A stretch of 64,000 nucleotides of DNA from Streptomyces sp. GS7 (GTDB lineage Bacteria > Actinomycetota > Actinomycetes > Streptomycetales > Streptomycetaceae): assembly GCF_009834125.1 (NCBI RefSeq), contig NZ_CP047146.1, positions 8,393,501-8,457,500 of the forward strand, given 5' to 3'. The position numbers and the translations under genes were made by a program. The notes beneath the pieces are model-generated. The model was not told where the DNA came from. It did not search any database and saw only the letters and a list, made by a program, of their open reading frames with translations. Positions 60,239-64,000 of this stretch are shown one piece after another; the first letter of the stretch is position 1; every line of letters begins with the position of its first letter.

Positions 60239-61296
60239 GACACCGCGACCTCGACCCCCGCCTTCTCCAGCGCGGAGACGACATCCTGCGGCACCGGCGT
60301 CATCTCGGGGAAAACCACCCCGTCCGGCGCCGCGGCACCGTCCTCGCCCAGCACCCGGCGCAGCCCCAACAGCCCGCCCAGCGCGGTCAGATGAGCCTGC
60401 CCCGCGGTGTCCTTCAGCACGGCGGTACGGCGCTCGCCGCCCCGCCCCCGGACATCGATCCGCAGCAGCGCACTGCCGCCCTCGCCCGGCGAGTACAGCA
60501 TCGATCGCCGGGTCTTCTCGAACCTGTCGCCCCGCCCCCACCGGAAGAACCCGGTCTTCTTCAGCGCGAGCAGCGACGACGTCGACGAGTTGGCGCTGAA
60601 CCCGATCCGGGTGACCGCCGTGTCGACCCCCAGCGCCAGCGGCAGCGTGAACTGCTCCGGTGTGTCGATCCGCGCCACCTTCGTCCGGTGCTCACCGATC
60701 GCCACGTAACCGGCCCCGGTCAACGGCATGATCATCCGCCGTCGGCCGCCCTCGGTCACCTCGTAGTCCAGCCCCAGCCGGTCCATGAACTCCACCGAGT
60801 CGGTCCCCGCCCGGTCCTTGAGGTCGTACCGGATGGCGATCTCCACCGCCGACGCCCCACCCAGCTCGGCCGCCAGCGCCGCGGTGACCAGCGCGGTCAC
60901 CCCGCCCATCCAGCTCGACGACAGCAGCACCGGCGCCTTCGGCGGGTGCACCGCCGCCACCGCCGTGGCCCGCTGCAACCGCGCCGTCCACCGGGTGATG
61001 TCCACATACGGCACACCCCCGCGGATCGCCGCCCGCAGCACCCGGTCCTCCGGGTCGTTCACCGTACTGATCACGGCCCGCACCCGCGCCGAGAACGGCT
61101 CCGGATCACCGAGATCCCAGCGCCGCACCTCCGCCCCGACCTCATCGGCCAGCGCCCGCCCCTTCTCGGGCGTACGCCCCGTGAGCAGCAACGGCCAAGA
61201 GGGAGCGGCGAGCCGGGCCAGATCGCCGCCCACGGTCCCGTATCCGCCGACCACGAGCACCGGACCTGTCACATCAAGCTGGATGTCATCGTCCAC
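60235..61296 (-). CDS. Saccharopine-dehydrogenase-like NAD(P)-binding protein
   Basis: 353 residues. Rossmann start PVLVVGGYGTVGGDLARLA, then LLTGRTPEKGRALADE and ISTVNDPEDRVLRAAIRGGV with PYVDITRW, the pattern of short saccharopine-dehydrogenase-like reductases. Reaction unknown; in this setting it could reduce an imine or carbonyl intermediate, which is inference. GTG 61296 lies seven bases after the -10 TAGTGT, so the mRNA is probably leaderless. First gene of an operon with TetR. Confidence 0.82.
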   Translation of the reverse strand: MDDDIQLDVTGPVLVVGGYGTVGGDLARLAAPSWPLLLTGRTPEKGRALADEVGAEVRRWDLGDPEPFSARVRAVISTVNDPEDRVLRAAIRGGVPYVDITRWTARLQRATAVAAVHPPKAPVLLSSSWMGGVTALVTAALAAELGGASAVEIAIRYDLKDRAGTDSVEFMDRLGLDYEVTEGGRRRMIMPLTGAGYVAIGEHRTKVARIDTPEQFTLPLALGVDTAVTRIGFSANSSTSSLLALKKTGFFRWGRGDRFEKTRRSMLYSPGEGGSALLRIDVRGRGGERRTAVLKDTAGQAHLTALGGLLGLRRVLGEDGAAAPDGVVFPEMTPVPQDVVSALEKAGVEVAVS

Positions 61297-61303
61297 ACCG
61301 CAG

Positions 61304-61332
61304 ACACTAGGTCACGCGACCTAGAATCTCAA
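61304..61332 (-). promoter_or_regulatory. Promoter with palindromic operator in the spacer
   Basis: On the minus strand: TTGAGA (-35, 61332-61327), a 17-base spacer, TAGTGT (-10, 61309-61304). The dyad CTAGGTC-ACGC-GACCTAG (61307-61324) fills the spacer and overlaps the -10, ideal for repression. It precedes the saccharopine-dehydrogenase-like/TetR operon and is also about 90 bases before the divergent phosphopantetheinyl transferase gene. Confidence 0.85.
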
Positions 61333-61416
61333 CGCCCGACTCTGTCGGCCACGTCACATAAAGTCGCAAGCCCACCACCCCGCCGACCGGGAGCCACACC
61401 AAAGGAGTTGGGCCCG

Positions 61417-62085
61417 ATGCTCATCGAGAACGTCCTCCCCCCGACCGCCATCGGCGAGGACGCCCTCGGCGACCCGCTCCCGGCCACGTCCCCACCCCTC
61501 TTCCCCGTCGAGGAACAGCAGATCGCCCACGCCGGCGACAAACGCCGCCGCGAATTCACCACCGCCCGCCAGTGCGCCCACCGCGCCCTGACCCGCCTGG
61601 GCCTCCCGCCCACACCCCTGCCCCCGGACCCCACCGGCGCCCCCGCCTGGCCCCCCGGCATCACCGGCAGCATCACCCACTGCGACGGCTACCGCGCCGC
61701 CGCCGTGGCCCACACCACCGACATCCCCCACCTCGGCATCGACGCCGAGCCGCACGCCCCCCTACCGCCCACCGTCCGCGAGGGCATCACCACCCCCGCC
61801 GAACGCACCCACCTCCGCCAACTCCACGGCGCCCACCCGGACATCCACTGGGACCGCCTCCTCTTCAGCGCCAAGGAGTCCGTCTACAAAACCTGCTCCC
61901 GCCTCGCCCCCCGCCCCCTCCAGTTCCACGACGCCGAAATCACCTTCGCCCCCGACACCCACACCTTCACCGCCCGACTCCTCCTGCCCTGGCCCGCCGA
62001 CGTCCCCGCCCCCCTCCTCACCGGCCGCTGGCACACCTCCCACGGCATCGCCCTCACCGCCACCACCCTCCCCCGCCCCACCTGA
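61417..62085 (+). CDS. Sfp/EntD-type 4'-phosphopantetheinyl transferase
   Basis: 222 residues. The three family motifs are visible: GSITHCDGYRAAAVAH, LGIDAEPHAPLP (Mg-binding Asp/Glu) and LLFSAKESVYKTCSRL. It converts the apo-ACP of the cluster to the holo form by transferring the 4'-phosphopantetheine arm of CoA to the ACP serine. AAAGGAG lies ten bases before ATG 61417. Divergent from the saccharopine-dehydrogenase-like gene across the operator; the only plus-strand gene of the cluster and its right boundary. Confidence 0.94.
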   Translation: MLIENVLPPTAIGEDALGDPLPATSPPLFPVEEQQIAHAGDKRRREFTTARQCAHRALTRLGLPPTPLPPDPTGAPAWPPGITGSITHCDGYRAAAVAHTTDIPHLGIDAEPHAPLPPTVREGITTPAERTHLRQLHGAHPDIHWDRLLFSAKESVYKTCSRLAPRPLQFHDAEITFAPDTHTFTARLLLPWPADVPAPLLTGRWHTSHGIALTATTLPRPT

Positions 62086-62113
62086 CACACCCCCTCACGC
62101 CTTACTCGCGCTC

Positions 62114-62641
62114 CTACGCCGCCCTCCGCACCACCATCTCCACCTCCCGCGCCGCCGCGTTCTTCGGATCCGCCATCGTCCGCCCGCTCGCCACGAACCC
62201 CAGCCCCCGGTACACCCCCGCGGCCCGCCCGTTCTCCTCATGCACCCACAGCCGTACGCACTCCACAACCGGCTCCGACAACCCCCACGCCCACTCCATC
62301 GCGGCCTCGAACAACCCCCGCGCCAGCCCCGTCCCCCGACACTCCGGCCGCACGTACACCCCCACGATGTCCACCGCCGGCCCGGCCCCGCCCCCCTCGA
62401 CGAACGCCGTCACCATCCCACCCCAGCGGCCGCCCCCGTCCTCCCCGACGAACGTGACGATCTCCCGCCCCTCCGCACTCCGCCGCGCCCGCTCCCGCCA
62501 CTCCTCATCCGGCAGCGCCGACGCCTTCTCCAAGGTCTGGTTGAACGCAACGTCCGCCACCGGATCCGCCAACGCCGCCAGCCGCAACTCCTTGAGCCGC
62601 CGCCACTCGTCCGCCCGCACCGCCCTGATCAGGTAATCCAT
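62114..62641 (-). CDS. GNAT-family acetyltransferase
   Basis: 175 residues. The acetyl-CoA motif A reads IVGVYVRPECRGTGLARGLF and motif B LWVHEENGRAAGVYRGLGFV. Acceptor unknown. GGGAGGG precedes the ATG at 62641. It lies immediately downstream of the rRNA operon terminators, on the same strand, and is probably not part of the biosynthetic cluster. Confidence 0.9.
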   Translation of the reverse strand: MDYLIRAVRADEWRRLKELRLAALADPVADVAFNQTLEKASALPDEEWRERARRSAEGREIVTFVGEDGGGRWGGMVTAFVEGGGAGPAVDIVGVYVRPECRGTGLARGLFEAAMEWAWGLSEPVVECVRLWVHEENGRAAGVYRGLGFVASGRTMADPKNAAAREVEMVVRRAA

Positions 62642-62690
62642 CACCACACCCTCCCAGCGCCCGCACCCGGCCGGCGGCACAACGCAGAAA

Positions 62691-62724
62691 AGCCCCGCCG
62701 GAAACCGAAGTTCCCAACGGGGCT
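62691..62724 (-). terminator. Second rRNA operon terminator
   Basis: AGCCCCG (62691-62697) pairs with CGGGGCT (62718-62724); on the minus strand the stem is followed by TTTTCTGCG. Back-up terminator after the stronger one at 62773. Confidence 0.65.
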
Positions 62725-62772
62725 CGCCACACAGGGCTTTCCCACCAACTGGACTTGCCCACAAACGCAGAA

Positions 62773-62800
62773 AGGCCCCGCACCATACGGTGCGGGGCCT
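62773..62800 (-). terminator. Main rRNA operon terminator
   Basis: AGGCCCCGCACC (62773-62784) pairs perfectly with GGTGCGGGGCCT (62789-62800) round an ATAC loop; on the minus strand CTTTCTGCGTTTGT follows. Located 14 bases after the 5S rRNA 3' end. Confidence 0.9.
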
Positions 62801-62813
62801 CCCCACAAAGATT

Positions 62814-62933
62814 GTTCGGCGGCGTCCTACTCTCCCACAGGGTCCCCCCTGCAGTACCATCGGCGCTGAAAGGCTTAGCTTCCGGGTTCGAAATGTAACC
62901 GGGCGTTTCCCTAACGCAATAACCACCGAAACA
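62814..62933 (-). rRNA. rrf: 5S ribosomal RNA
   Basis: Reading the minus strand, the 5' end GTTTCGGTGG at 62933, then the universally recognised GAAACGCCCGGTTACATT, GAACCCGGAAGCTAAGCC and GGGAGAGTAGGACGCCGCC near the 3' end. About 120 nt; the outer ends pair. Follows 23S rRNA in the usual 16S-23S-5S order. Exact ends are judged by eye, within a few bases. Confidence 0.96.
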
Positions 62934-63011
62934 CTATGAAGAAAACAAACTCCAGCCGACAAGGCGAGTTCGTTACTTCAGAACCTACACAGTGGACGCG
63001 AGCAACTGAGG

Positions 63012-64000
<989 letters not shown>

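Overview
The window is chromosomal DNA of a Streptomyces (or a very close relative). It has very high GC, GTG and TTG starts, many apparently leaderless genes, and several blocks that match the S. coelicolor core genome in gene order (nur-ygfZ; pstSCAB-pitH1-DUF47-csoR; the cmd cluster). All assignments come from reading the sequence and from recalled family knowledge; no database search was run.

Layout. 1-2.4 kb: 3' part of an iron/metal-chelate type ABC importer (permease, ATPase, lipoprotein). 2.4-5.3 kb: the nickel regulator nur, a YgfZ-like protein, dtd, and rsiG, the c-di-GMP-binding anti-sigma factor of WhiG. 5.4-22.4 kb: accessory and regulatory genes: asparaginase-like protein, ankyrin protein, a flavin reductase behind a SoxR-type promoter, three VOC proteins with two TetR regulators, an aldo/keto reductase, a regulator/membrane-protein pair, a PrmC paralogue, a maleylpyruvate-isomerase remnant, a MerR/hydrolase pair, an XRE/HBHA-like pair and a PP2C phosphatase. 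22.8-30.9 kb: NlpC/P60 hydrolase, then the phosphate region: pstS behind a PHO box, pstCAB, convergent pitH1 with a DUF47 protein, and csoR with its operator. 31-36.7 kb: lipoprotein, Tat-type flavoprotein, PAP2 phosphatase, lytic transglycosylase/NlpC enzyme, small membrane protein. 36.9-44.8 kb: a six-gene membrane/ATPase cluster resembling cmdFEDCBA and, by architecture, a stripped-down type IV secretion apparatus.

44.8-62.1 kb holds the most interesting content: a compact type II polyketide-like cluster almost entirely on the minus strand. It has an acyl carrier protein with a C-terminal zinc ribbon, two KS/CLF pairs, a 970-residue fusion of a class III aminotransferase with an acyl-ACP-reductase-like domain, two ketoreductase-like SDRs and a type II thioesterase. 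Upstream lie a P450/ferredoxin/ferredoxin-reductase set, a TetR regulator, a saccharopine-dehydrogenase-like protein and a Sfp-type phosphopantetheinyl transferase. The set suggests a reduced acyl chain released from the ACP as an aldehyde, transaminated to an amine (or cyclised to an imine), then oxidised. An 18-bp palindrome between the -35 and -10 of the saccharopine-dehydrogenase/TetR operon recurs with 16 of 18 identities upstream of the ACP-KS operon, tying the two halves to one regulator.

62.7-64 kb is the 3' end of an rRNA operon on the minus strand (23S partial, 5S, two terminator hairpins), directly next to the biosynthetic cluster.
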